From NCBI GenBank assembly GCA_947367415.1, contig CANBEE010000037.1:1-14608 (forward strand): DNA of 14,608 bases, in the 5' to 3' direction. The translations under genes were made by a program, and so were the position numbers. Within the stretch, counting starts at the first letter, position 1, and each line of letters starts with the position of its first letter. The notes below the pieces were generated by a model. That model saw only the letters and a list, made by a program, of their open reading frames with translations. It was not told where the DNA came from and searched no databases. Below, piece by piece: positions 6,781 to 13,715 of the stretch. The stretch comes from an uncultured Bacteroidales bacterium. GTDB taxonomy: Bacteria; Bacteroidota; Bacteroidia; Bacteroidales; Bacteroidaceae.

Positions 6781-7614
6781 ATGAATATAAAGAATCGAAT
6801 CTTAGGCCTCGGATGCCTATTGCTGGCTGCAAGCAGTGCTTGGGCGCAGAGTGATTTTGGAGTGTGGACTAGTGTAGAGGGCTCTACCAAGCTCAACAAG
6901 AAGCTGGAACTCTCCATCGAAGGTGAATACCGCACACAAGACATGTCGACAATGACGGAGCGTGCATCGGGGGCTGTTAACCTCTCTTATAAGAACAAGG
7001 CTATCCCCTTCCTCAAGGCCGATGTGGGCTATACCTTTATGTATATGCACTATCCGGCTGAGACGGAGATAAAGTATCAGACAGACGATGAGGGCAACTA
7101 TGTGACGGATGGCAATGGTGCGTTCATCCCCAAACATAAGAATGTGGATGCGGCTTACTGGACTGCACGCCATCGTGCCACAGCTTCGCTGACAGGTTCT
7201 TTCAAGTGGAACCGTTTCAAGTTCTCGCTCCGCGAACGTTATCAGTTTACCTACCGTATGCCGGCTCAGTGCGACCGCGAACGCTATGGCTATCATCCCG
7301 TATTTGATGCCTGGGACGAGGAACCCGAAATAATGGTCGATGACAAGAAGGCCAAGAGCGACCACAAACTGCGTAGTCGTCTTCAGATAAGCTACGATAT
7401 CAAGAAGTGTCCTTTCGAACCCTATGTGGAGGTTGAGCTATACAACCAACTTGATAATGCCTTTGCCTACGACAAGATACGCTATACGGTAGGTACGGAG
7501 TATAAAATCAATAAGGAGAACAAGCTGAAGCTCTTCTACCGTTATCAGGACTATGCCGATATCGATGAGGTGAGTGGCCATGTGCTGGGTCTTGGCTATG
7601 CGTTTGAATTCTAA
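6781..7614 (+). CDS. DUF2490 family outer-membrane protein
   Basis: Translation from ATG 6781 gives 277 residues with a clear Sec signal peptide, cleaved after about residue 23 (SAWAQ). The rest alternates polar and hydrophobic residues in short amphipathic strands and ends in Phe (LGYAFEF), as outer-membrane beta-barrels do. Phrases such as YRTQDMSTMTERASGAVNLSYK, FRLRER-like FSLRERYQFTYR and EYKINKENKLKLFYRYQ fit DUF2490, a Bacteroidetes barrel family of unknown function. An upstream TTG at 6757 is rejected because it lies in the -7 promoter box. The next gene starts 19 nt after the stop, so it leads an operon of exported proteins. The substrate, if it is a channel, cannot be told. Confidence 0.82.
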   Translation: MNIKNRILGLGCLLLAASSAWAQSDFGVWTSVEGSTKLNKKLELSIEGEYRTQDMSTMTERASGAVNLSYKNKAIPFLKADVGYTFMYMHYPAETEIKYQTDDEGNYVTDGNGAFIPKHKNVDAAYWTARHRATASLTGSFKWNRFKFSLRERYQFTYRMPAQCDRERYGYHPVFDAWDEEPEIMVDDKKAKSDHKLRSRLQISYDIKKCPFEPYVEVELYNQLDNAFAYDKIRYTVGTEYKINKENKLKLFYRYQDYADIDEVSGHVLGLGYAFEF

Positions 7615-7633
7615 TTTCTTAAACTGATAGGTC

Positions 7634-8098
7634 GTGAAAAGAAATCTTTATTTGATTCTTGCACTATTGCTTCTAGGGATAGTGCAGGCGAGAGCGCAGC
7701 AGATTGCTGTAGTTACGGCGGATAAGACGACAGAGTATTGGCATTATCCTTACGACAATGCAAAAATAACTTTCTCTAACGGACAGATGCTTTTCCATTA
7801 CGATGGAAATGTTGTAGGAACTTTTAATATAAAGGATGTAGAGAAGCTATTCTTTTATATAACAGGTTCAGTGGATAAAATACAAAAAAATAAAGTTGTG
7901 TCCTACTCTTCCGATTGTGAAGAACTGTCTGTAAATTCTCCAGTTGGAACTTCTGTTGTTGTGTATCATGTCAATGGAAATCGTGTACTGTCGCACCTAC
8001 AGACGATAGCGTCATCTACTATAAGTGTAGCACATCTGCCCGCAGGTATATATATGGTAGTTGTTGGAAGTGAAACCCTTAAATTTGTGAAGCAATGA
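7634..8098 (+). CDS. Small secreted protein with C-terminal type IX sorting-like domain
   Basis: This 154-residue protein starts with GTG at 7634 and has a signal peptide ending near residue 22 (ARAQ). Residues of about 23-75 form a short beta-rich segment (KITFSNGQML ... FNIKDVEKLFFY) of a type frequent in exported Bacteroidales proteins. The last 55 residues or so resemble the type IX (Por) type A sorting domain: VVVYHVNGNRVL, then ISVAHLPAGIYMVVV and the closing KFVKQ. The predicted fate is export across the outer membrane. It overlaps the next gene by 4 nt (ATGA). Its DNA is clearly more AT-rich than its neighbours: 20 of 60 bases are G or C at 7861-7920. No catalytic motif is seen. It may be a carrier or a reduced member of a larger protein family. 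Confidence 0.75.
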   Translation: MKRNLYLILALLLLGIVQARAQQIAVVTADKTTEYWHYPYDNAKITFSNGQMLFHYDGNVVGTFNIKDVEKLFFYITGSVDKIQKNKVVSYSSDCEELSVNSPVGTSVVVYHVNGNRVLSHLQTIASSTISVAHLPAGIYMVVVGSETLKFVKQ

Positions 8099-9741
8099 AG
8101 CGATTGATACTTCTTTCTTGTGCCTTGTTGACAACATTAATGTCATGGGCAGATCTTGCGACACCTGCTGATTTCTGTGTGATATGTAAAGATGGTACAT
8201 CTGCAAAGTTCCCTGGTATTGGAACAGAGATGTTTTTCAATGAAGAGGGGACAGTGTTGTATATTGTCAATGATGGCGAAGCGTATGGATCGCTGGGTGA
8301 GAAGTTTTCTGTGAGCTATGCCGTTGATGGCATTGAAGCTATAGAATTTTCCGATCCTTGGTCTTACGAGAACCAGTACAGCTACGACGGTGCCCATGTC
8401 GACGTAGCCATCGACCCCACCGACGATACCTCCTACACCGAGGTGGCCGAGAAAGTTATCACCGATGCAGCCCACGATGACTATGGAGACTTTATTGAAA
8501 ATTATACTCCAGCCAGCCGTGTTACTATTACTTATGATGGCGATAAGGCCACGGTGAGCGGTACGGTGAGTGGCGTGATGTCAAGAGTGACGGGTGCTCA
8601 CGTAATTATCTCTTCTACCAAGAAGAATATCGCCTATACATTGAAGGGCACCACCACGAACGGGTCATTCAAATTGTATTCCGATTACAAGACTCAGGTG
8701 ACGATGGAGGGTGTCAATATCACCAATCCTACGGGGGCCGCCATCAATATCCAATCGGGCAAGACCATTATGATGGAGCTTGCTGATGGCACTGCCAATA
8801 CACTGAAAGACGGCACCACCTACACCATGACTACGGGTGAGGACCAGAAGGGCACTTTCTTCAGCGAAGGCCAGCTCGTCTTTAGTGGCAAAGGCTCGCT
8901 TGATGTGCAGAGTGTGGGAGGTCACGGTATCGTGAGCGACGACTATGTGCGTATGCGTAGCGGCAATATTACGGTCAATTCCGTGCGCGATGGCATCAAT
9001 ACCAACGACCGCTTCATCATGTATGGTGGCACGGTTAATGTGACGGCTCAGCAGGACGGCCTCGATATCGGTAAAGGCTACATCGAGATTGATGGCGGTA
9101 AACTCACTATTACAGCAGTTGATGAGGGTATTACAGCCTCTTATGAAGGTGACGATGCCGGTAATATTGACCCGTTAATCACTCCATATATAGATATTAA
9201 GGGCGGACTTATCAAGGTCGTTACCACTGGTGAGAAGGGGCATGCTGTGCGTGCAATGTCGACCCTTAGTATGACGGGAGGCATCCTACAGGCAACAGCG
9301 AAGGGCGCTGGTGCCAAGGCGCTTATGAGCGAGGGCGATATGTCACTTACAGGTGGAAAGCTTACTGCATTTGCCGAGGGTAATGCGCTCTACGAGGCCG
9401 ATGTGCAGGAGCTCTCTTCTGCTGCAGCGCTCCGCAGTAAAGGTGCGTTGAAAATGGAAAATATGATTGCCGGTCTTAAGAGTACGGGTACTGGAGGTAA
9501 GGGTATCAACAATGTTGGTGATGTGACGTTGAAAAGCAGCACTGTCACCGTGGTGGCTTCGGGTGCAACTCATAAGCACAATGCTCTTGACTCCCGCTCT
9601 CGCGGAGTTGATACTGATGGCGGTTTGATGCTTGATGGCGGTTCATTACAAGTGCGTTCCTATGATGACCCGTTGTCGGGGGCCTCATTGACCTTCTTGA
9701 ACAGTGCCATATATGTCGGATATACGGTAGGAAGCAAGTAA
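8095..9741 (+). CDS. Secreted beta-helix protein, Cthe_2159-type carbohydrate-binding family
   Basis: A 548-residue exported protein with a signal peptide of about 19 residues (ending TLMSWA). Residues of about 20-85 resemble the short beta-rich segment of the preceding protein. From about 140 to 540 it is a run of beta-helix coils with recurring patterns such as DGINTNDRFIMYGGTVNVTA, DGLDIGKGYIEIDGGKLTITA, EGITASYEG and GDMSLTGGKLTAFAEG. These patterns are typical of the family founded on Clostridium thermocellum Cthe_2159, where polysaccharide binding has been reported. No sorting domain, lipobox or membrane anchor is seen at the C-terminus (AIYVGYTVGSK). The start codon overlaps the previous stop (ATGA). 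Base composition rises sharply within the gene near 8350. Adhesion or glycan binding is likely; the ligand is unknown. Confidence 0.8.
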   Translation: MKRLILLSCALLTTLMSWADLATPADFCVICKDGTSAKFPGIGTEMFFNEEGTVLYIVNDGEAYGSLGEKFSVSYAVDGIEAIEFSDPWSYENQYSYDGAHVDVAIDPTDDTSYTEVAEKVITDAAHDDYGDFIENYTPASRVTITYDGDKATVSGTVSGVMSRVTGAHVIISSTKKNIAYTLKGTTTNGSFKLYSDYKTQVTMEGVNITNPTGAAINIQSGKTIMMELADGTANTLKDGTTYTMTTGEDQKGTFFSEGQLVFSGKGSLDVQSVGGHGIVSDDYVRMRSGNITVNSVRDGINTNDRFIMYGGTVNVTAQQDGLDIGKGYIEIDGGKLTITAVDEGITASYEGDDAGNIDPLITPYIDIKGGLIKVVTTGEKGHAVRAMSTLSMTGGILQATAKGAGAKALMSEGDMSLTGGKLTAFAEGNALYEADVQELSSAAALRSKGALKMENMIAGLKSTGTGGKGINNVGDVTLKSSTVTVVASGATHKHNALDSRSRGVDTDGGLMLDGGSLQVRSYDDPLSGASLTFLNSAIYVGYTVGSK

Positions 9742-9784
9742 GAAACTGTTTGGCTTTAGATTGTATCGTTGCATCTGCAATATC

Positions 9785-9827
9785 TTTCACCCGTATCAGG
9801 TATGTTGTATACTTGGTACGGGTGAAA
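9785..9827 (+). terminator. Hairpin after the beta-helix gene
   Basis: TTTCACCCGTA (9785-9795) and TACGGGTGAAA (9817-9827) are perfect 11-bp complements. An inner GTAT/ATAC pairing (9800-9803, 9809-9812) lies in the loop. No U-tract follows, so it may be a factor-assisted terminator or an mRNA 3'-end stabiliser rather than a classical intrinsic terminator. Confidence 0.55.
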
Positions 9828-9846
9828 AGCAAAAATTACTTATAGC

Positions 9847-9879
9847 TTTTGCCCAACTCCGAACTTTTGTGTACTTTTG
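9847..9879 (+). promoter_or_regulatory. Promoter for the 205-aa protein gene
   Basis: TTTTG at 9847-9851, a 20-nt gap and TACTTTTG at 9872-9879 make a near-ideal Bacteroidetes promoter. The expected start of transcription is near 9886, about 30 nt before the ATG. Confidence 0.75.
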
Positions 9880-9917
9880 CGCAAAATATAAGAATATCGC
9901 AAAAATAAGATTTTGAT

Positions 9918-10535
9918 ATGGGATTTTTTAGCAACATGTTTCGCAAGAAAACGGCGAACGAAGAGGGCCGAGTTGGCGGCATCGAGGACTTTATGACCCT
10001 TATCCGTGTATACTATCAGGCTGTAATGGCGGGTAATCTTGGTATCAGCAATATCAATATGTTGCCTGATTTGGCCATGTTTAAGCGTACACTGAAGGTG
10101 GCAACCCAGAACAATAAGTTGGGAATAGCCGAGAAGGCACGCTGCAAGAAGATGCTGATACAGATTTATAATCTCAATGAAGAGTTTTTCAAGGAGATAG
10201 ATGCCTCTATCAAGAAGAACTGCCGTAATGTGAATATGGTAAATGGTTATTTCTTCCAGTTCCAGCGTTTCAACGAGAGCTTGATGATGGCTGTTAGCAA
10301 TGAGATGAAGTATACGATGCGTATACCCTTCAAGAAAATGCTGTATACCCAAACAGAGGCTGCTATCAGTAACATCCTGACAAAGAACAATTGGAAGGAC
10401 GAGGCCATGTTTAAGACGGTGGGTGCCGTTCGCCAATTGCAGCATTCTCTTGGCTACTCTAGTCAGTGGATGACAGACTTTGTATATAATGTGATACGTT
10501 TGGCCAAGAAAGAGCCTAAGAAGAAGGACGCGTAA
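9918..10535 (+). CDS. Uncharacterised 205-aa protein
   Basis: I do not recognise this protein. It is soluble-looking and mostly alpha-helical, with no signal peptide or membrane span. It has basic patches at both ends (MFRKKT near the N-terminus, RLAKKEPKKKDA at the C-terminus) and several aromatic-rich helices (NGYFFQFQRFNESLM). A strong promoter box, an ATG at a suitable distance and amino-acid use like its neighbours support it as the real gene, rather than the longer antisense frame over 9840-10625. The glycosylase gene begins 8 nt after its stop, so the two are probably one operon. That could hint at a nucleic-acid-related role, but this rests on adjacency alone. Confidence 0.75.
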   Translation: MGFFSNMFRKKTANEEGRVGGIEDFMTLIRVYYQAVMAGNLGISNINMLPDLAMFKRTLKVATQNNKLGIAEKARCKKMLIQIYNLNEEFFKEIDASIKKNCRNVNMVNGYFFQFQRFNESLMMAVSNEMKYTMRIPFKKMLYTQTEAAISNILTKNNWKDEAMFKTVGAVRQLQHSLGYSSQWMTDFVYNVIRLAKKEPKKKDA

Positions 10536-10543
10536 GCAGAAAC

Positions 10544-11125
10544 ATGCCCATATTTGAGGAACATCCTCTGAAACCATTCCTGCCGAGAAAAGCCAAAGTG
10601 CTGTTGCTCGGCAGTTTTCCTCCACAGCAGAAGCGGTGGAGTATGGACTTCTATTATCCGAACTATCAGAATGATATGTGGCGCATTATGGGCATGCTTT
10701 TCTTTGCCGATAGGAATGTGTTTGTTGATAGTGCCAACAAGCGTTTCAAGAAAGAGGAAATATGCCAGTTTGCCGAGGAGGTGGGTATTGCTCTGTATGA
10801 TACGGCCGAGGCAGTGCGCAGACTCAAGGATAATGCATCGGACAGTCATTTGGAGATAGTGAGACCGACGAGGATTGAAGAGCTGTTGGAGCAGCTTCCC
10901 TCGTGCAAGGCAATTGTGGCTACTGGGGAGAAGGCTGCTGGCGAAATTGTGCAACAGTATGGTGTGCTGAAGCCTCAGATTGGAGGTAGTGTCCCCATTC
11001 AGTTTGGTCAGCGTAATCTACAGTTCTATCGTATGCCATCTACCTCAAGGGCCTATCCGTTGGCTATAGATAAGAAGGCGGCATCATACCATGCCATGTT
11101 CAGTGAGCTTGGCATGCTTTGGTAG
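10544..11125 (+). CDS. Uracil-DNA glycosylase superfamily protein
   Basis: The 193-residue product has the architecture of the UDG superfamily. The first motif, KVLLLGSFPP, lies at about residues 18-27. It is followed by DFYYPNYQNDMW (35-46), then GIALYDTAEAVRR (81-93), a central strand plus KAIVATGEKA (122-131), and the C-terminal loop RMPSTSRAYP (163-172). The last corresponds to the DNA-inserting PSTS segment of MUG and hypoxanthine-DNA glycosylases. The likely role is excision of deaminated bases (uracil or hypoxanthine) from DNA. The first motif reads GSFPP, not the GQDPYH of family 1, and the overall pattern is closest to the MUG or hypoxanthine-DNA glycosylase branch. The exact base preference cannot be assigned. 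It follows the 205-aa gene by 8 nt. Confidence 0.8.
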   Translation: MPIFEEHPLKPFLPRKAKVLLLGSFPPQQKRWSMDFYYPNYQNDMWRIMGMLFFADRNVFVDSANKRFKKEEICQFAEEVGIALYDTAEAVRRLKDNASDSHLEIVRPTRIEELLEQLPSCKAIVATGEKAAGEIVQQYGVLKPQIGGSVPIQFGQRNLQFYRMPSTSRAYPLAIDKKAASYHAMFSELGMLW

Positions 11126-11130
11126 GGTAG

Positions 11131-11147
11131 GGGTGACGTTGTCACCT
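11131..11147. other. Short perfect inverted repeat after the glycosylase gene
   Basis: GGTGAC (11132-11137) and GTCACC (11141-11146) flank the trinucleotide GTT six bases after the glycosylase stop codon. No U-tract follows. It could be part of a weak transcript end or a protein-binding site; nothing else in the sequence decides this. Confidence 0.4.
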
Positions 11148-11221
11148 TCGGGAAAAATGTCTGTAAAAGGGAGCATAAAATGGCCTTTCTGCCTTGTTTG
11201 TGCATTTTTTTTATCAGATTC

Positions 11222-11252
11222 TTTCGTTTCATCAAAAAAAAGACTAAATTTG
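11222..11252 (+). promoter_or_regulatory. Promoter for the coiled-coil-zapA unit
   Basis: TAAATTTG at 11245-11252 fits TAnnTTTG. TTTC at 11222-11225 is an imperfect -33 element 19 nt upstream. The expected transcript start near 11259 would leave a very short leader before the ATG at 11271. Confidence 0.65.
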
Positions 11253-11270
11253 TAACGAAGTTTGGTTAAG

Positions 11271-11588
11271 ATGACGGAAGTAGATGAAATTGTAATCAAA
11301 AACTTTGAATCGAAACTAATCAGATTGATGGAAGCGCACACTGCACTCGCCCATGAGAATATGCAGTTAAGAGAGCAATTAGTACACCAATCCGTTGAGT
11401 TGAACGAAGCGCGCGAGCAATACGCAATACTCCAGAAATCCTATTCAGACCTCAAGCTGGCCAAGATAATCAGTGTTGACGATGCTGAAATCGGAAATAC
11501 ACAAAAGAAGTTATCCAAGCTAGTGCGTGAAGTGGACAAGTGCATAGCACTACTTAATGCATCAGAGCAAATGGGAGATACGCTATGA
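11271..11588 (+). CDS. Short coiled-coil protein upstream of ZapA
   Basis: From ATG 11271 the product has 105 residues. An in-frame TTG at 11262 is less likely, because it would leave almost no leader after the predicted transcript start. Most of residues 8-65 should form a coiled coil (FESKLIRLMEAHTALAHENMQLREQL and on), followed by a conserved-looking helix KLSKLVREVDKCIALLN. No membrane span or signal is present. The stop overlaps the zapA start by 4 nt, so the two proteins are probably made together. Size, coiled coil and position recall ZapB, the partner of ZapA at the division ring in gamma-proteobacteria. I see no convincing sequence identity to it, so this is a functional guess. Confidence 0.75.
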   Translation: MTEVDEIVIKNFESKLIRLMEAHTALAHENMQLREQLVHQSVELNEAREQYAILQKSYSDLKLAKIISVDDAEIGNTQKKLSKLVREVDKCIALLNASEQMGDTL

Positions 11589-11893
11589 CACCGACCCACC
11601 AGTTGAGAATAAAGGTGATTATCGCAGGACTGACTTTTTTCTTGAGGATAGACCCTAAAGAAGAGGAGGCAATACGTAAGGCGGTAAAGCACATAGATGA
11701 TAAGTTAAACGTGTACCGTGAGCGCTTTCCGGGCCAAAGTACTGAAAAGTACCTTTCTATGATTGCACTCCATATAGGGGTGATGTATCAGCAGGAAAAG
11801 ATGCGCACTGATACCCGTCCCTACCAGGAGAAGTTCGAGGAGCTGAGTATCAAGCTTGACGAATACATGGCAGAGAACGATATCACCGTTTGA
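11585..11893 (+). CDS. zapA: Cell division protein ZapA
   Basis: ZapA bundles and stabilises FtsZ filaments at midcell. The 102-residue product has the family layout: an N-terminal beta-rich head (RIKVIIAGLTFFLRIDPKEEEAIRKAVKHIDDKL, which includes the family's pattern for the ZapA head) followed by a long C-terminal coiled coil. The helix YLSMIALHIGVMYQQEK is typical of the family. It overlaps the coiled-coil gene by 4 nt at its start. Downstream it is followed within 25 nt by a strong hairpin and then by rny. Identification is confident from fold pattern, size and context. Confidence 0.9.
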   Translation: MTPTHQLRIKVIIAGLTFFLRIDPKEEEAIRKAVKHIDDKLNVYRERFPGQSTEKYLSMIALHIGVMYQQEKMRTDTRPYQEKFEELSIKLDEYMAENDITV

Positions 11894-11916
11894 CCTATTA
11901 TATATAGAAAATAACC

Positions 11917-11973
11917 ACGCACTGCTTAAGGTGTCAGAGATTTTTCTTTGAGCCGAGAAGTAGTGCGTTTTTT
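11917..11973 (+). ncRNA. Compact structured RNA / terminator between zapA and rny (6S-like candidate)
   Basis: ACGCACTGCTT (11917-11927) and AAGTAGTGCGT (11958-11968) form an 11-bp stem with one G-U pair. Inside it, CAGAGA and TCTTTG pair around a TTTT loop (about 11935-11950). A run of six T closes it (11968-11973). The stem-internal loop-hairpin shape with a terminator end, and its place directly after zapA (the partner of 6S RNA genes in gamma-proteobacteria), make a small 6S/SsrS-like RNA possible. At about 60-80 nt it is far shorter than classical 6S RNA of about 180 nt, so a plain zapA terminator is the simpler reading. Confidence 0.45.
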
Positions 11974-11995
11974 ATTAATATATTAAGTAATAACT

Positions 11996-13540
11996 ATGAC
12001 AACGTATTTAATACCAGTAATTGTCGGAGTCCTAGGATTGGCAATAGGTGCCATAGCTACCTATTTTATTCTGTTCTCTGGCGCAAAGTCCAAGGCCAAG
12101 CGTATTCTTGATGAGGCCGAGGCGCAAGGTGAAGTGATGAAGAAAAACAAGCTCCTGGAAGTAAAGGAGAAGTTCTTGAACAAAAAAGCTGAATTGGAAA
12201 GAGAAGTGGCTCAACGCAGCCAAAAACTGCAGCAGGCTGAGCATCGTGTAAAACAGCGCGAAACCCAACTCAATCAACAGCAAAGCGAGAACCAACGCAA
12301 GAAGAATGAGATTGATGCTATCAAGGCTAATCTGGATGAGCAATTGCAGATAATTGCAGCTAAGCAGACCGAGCTTGATACGCTGCAACGTCAGGGTCGT
12401 GAACAGTTGGAGGCAATCAGTGGTCTGTCTGCCGATGAAGCCCGCGAACAATTGGTGGAATCTCTCAAAGAGGAGGCTAAGGCACAAGCGGCATCCTATA
12501 TCAATGAAATCGTTGATGATGCTAAGATGACAGCCAATAAGGAGGCAAAGCGCATCGTTATCCAGTCAATACAGCGTGTGGCTACTGAAACAGCCATTGA
12601 GAACTCGGTGACTGTATTCCATATCGAATCAGACGAGATGAAGGGCCGTATCATTGGTCGTGAGGGCCGTAATATCCGTGCTCTTGAGGCAGCTACTGGT
12701 GTTGAGATCGTTGTTGATGATACCCCCGAGGCTATTGTTCTTTCAGCATTTGACCCCGTACGTCGTGAGGTAGCCCGCTTGGCTCTGCATCAGTTGGTGA
12801 CAGACGGTCGTATTCACCCCGCACGCATCGAAGAGGTTGTTGCAAAGGTGAAGAAGCAACTTGAAGAAGAAATTATTGAGATTGGTAAGCGTACCACAAT
12901 CGACCTTGGCATACATGGTCTGCACCCCGACCTTATTCGTATTATCGGTAAGATGAAGTACCGTTCTTCATACGGACAGAACCTCTTGCAACATGCTCGT
13001 GAAACAGCCAATCTTTGTGCTGTGATGGCTTCAGAGCTTGGACTGAATCCGAAGAAGGCTAAGCGTGCAGGCTTGTTGCACGATATAGGTAAGGTGCCCG
13101 ATGAGGAAAGCGAGTTGCCACACGCACTCTATGGCATGAAGCTGGCTGAGAAGTATAAGGAGAAACCTGATATTTGCAATGCTATTGGTGCTCACCATGA
13201 TGAGGTGGAGATGACCAGCCTGCTGGCTCCTATTGTGCAGGTTTGTGATGCTATCTCTGGCGCTCGTCCCGGTGCACGTCGTGAAATTGTAGAGGCATAT
13301 ATCAAGCGCCTCAAAGATTTGGAGCAGCTGGCAATGTCATATCCTGGTGTTACCAAAACTTATGCAATTCAGGCAGGTCGTGAGCTTCGAGTGATTGTTG
13401 GTGCCGATAAGATTGACGACAAGACTACGGAGACTCTGTCTGCAGATATAGCAAAGAAAATTCAGGACGAGATGACCTATCCGGGTCAGGTTAAGATTAC
13501 AGTGATTCGTGAGACACGTGCTGTAAGCTATGCTCGTTAA
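11996..13540 (+). CDS. rny: Ribonuclease Y
   Basis: RNase Y is a membrane-anchored endoribonuclease that starts mRNA decay. The 514-residue product is full length. One N-terminal membrane span is at about residues 4-27, and a long Gln/Lys/Glu-rich coiled coil at about 32-165. A KH domain with GRIIGREGRN lies at 217-226. The HD domain has His333 in LLQHARETA, the metal-binding HDIGK at 362-366, and His400-His401 in GAHHDE. ATG 11996 gives the expected N-terminus that starts with the membrane anchor. It lies 22 nt after the hairpin downstream of zapA. I see no TAnnTTTG box in front of it, so partial read-through from zapA is likely. A good intrinsic terminator follows. Confidence 0.96.
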   Translation: MTTYLIPVIVGVLGLAIGAIATYFILFSGAKSKAKRILDEAEAQGEVMKKNKLLEVKEKFLNKKAELEREVAQRSQKLQQAEHRVKQRETQLNQQQSENQRKKNEIDAIKANLDEQLQIIAAKQTELDTLQRQGREQLEAISGLSADEAREQLVESLKEEAKAQAASYINEIVDDAKMTANKEAKRIVIQSIQRVATETAIENSVTVFHIESDEMKGRIIGREGRNIRALEAATGVEIVVDDTPEAIVLSAFDPVRREVARLALHQLVTDGRIHPARIEEVVAKVKKQLEEEIIEIGKRTTIDLGIHGLHPDLIRIIGKMKYRSSYGQNLLQHARETANLCAVMASELGLNPKKAKRAGLLHDIGKVPDEESELPHALYGMKLAEKYKEKPDICNAIGAHHDEVEMTSLLAPIVQVCDAISGARPGARREIVEAYIKRLKDLEQLAMSYPGVTKTYAIQAGRELRVIVGADKIDDKTTETLSADIAKKIQDEMTYPGQVKITVIRETRAVSYAR

Positions 13541-13563
13541 TAGATTATGGATTCTATATAATA

Positions 13564-13594
13564 AGATGGGTGCCTGCTGGGTACCCATCTTTTT
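13564..13594 (+). terminator. Intrinsic terminator after rny
   Basis: AGATGGGT (13564-13571) pairs with ACCCATCT (13583-13590). Further pairing inside (CC with GG) gives a small loop, and five T follow (13590-13594). Confidence 0.85.
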
Positions 13595-13669
13595 ATGTAT
13601 GTTCCTTGGTGAGTATAGGACTTTTGAACTTTCATGTTAGGCGATGGAATCTTTTTTTGACCCTAGGGT

Positions 13670-13701
13670 GTTGTTATTTTAGTGGAAACTCATTACCTTT
13701 G
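13670..13701 (+). promoter_or_regulatory. Promoter of the tmRNA gene
   Basis: GTTG at 13670-13673 and TACCTTTG at 13694-13701 are separated by 20 nt. The -7 box is identical to that of frr. Transcription would begin about 8 nt before the mature tmRNA 5' end at 13716, leaving a short leader for RNase P to remove. Confidence 0.75.
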
Positions 13702-13715
13702 CACCACATAACATT

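Noticed and set aside
9840..10625. A 261-codon minus-strand open frame that is longer than the plus-strand gene it overlaps
   Set aside because: Its translation is rich in Cys, His, Leu and Ile with no family likeness, typical of an antisense shadow. The plus-strand gene has a good promoter and normal composition.
11894..11995. A full-length classical 6S RNA
   Set aside because: The gap between zapA and rny is only 102 nt, too short for the usual RNA of about 180 nt; kept only as a short 6S-like candidate.
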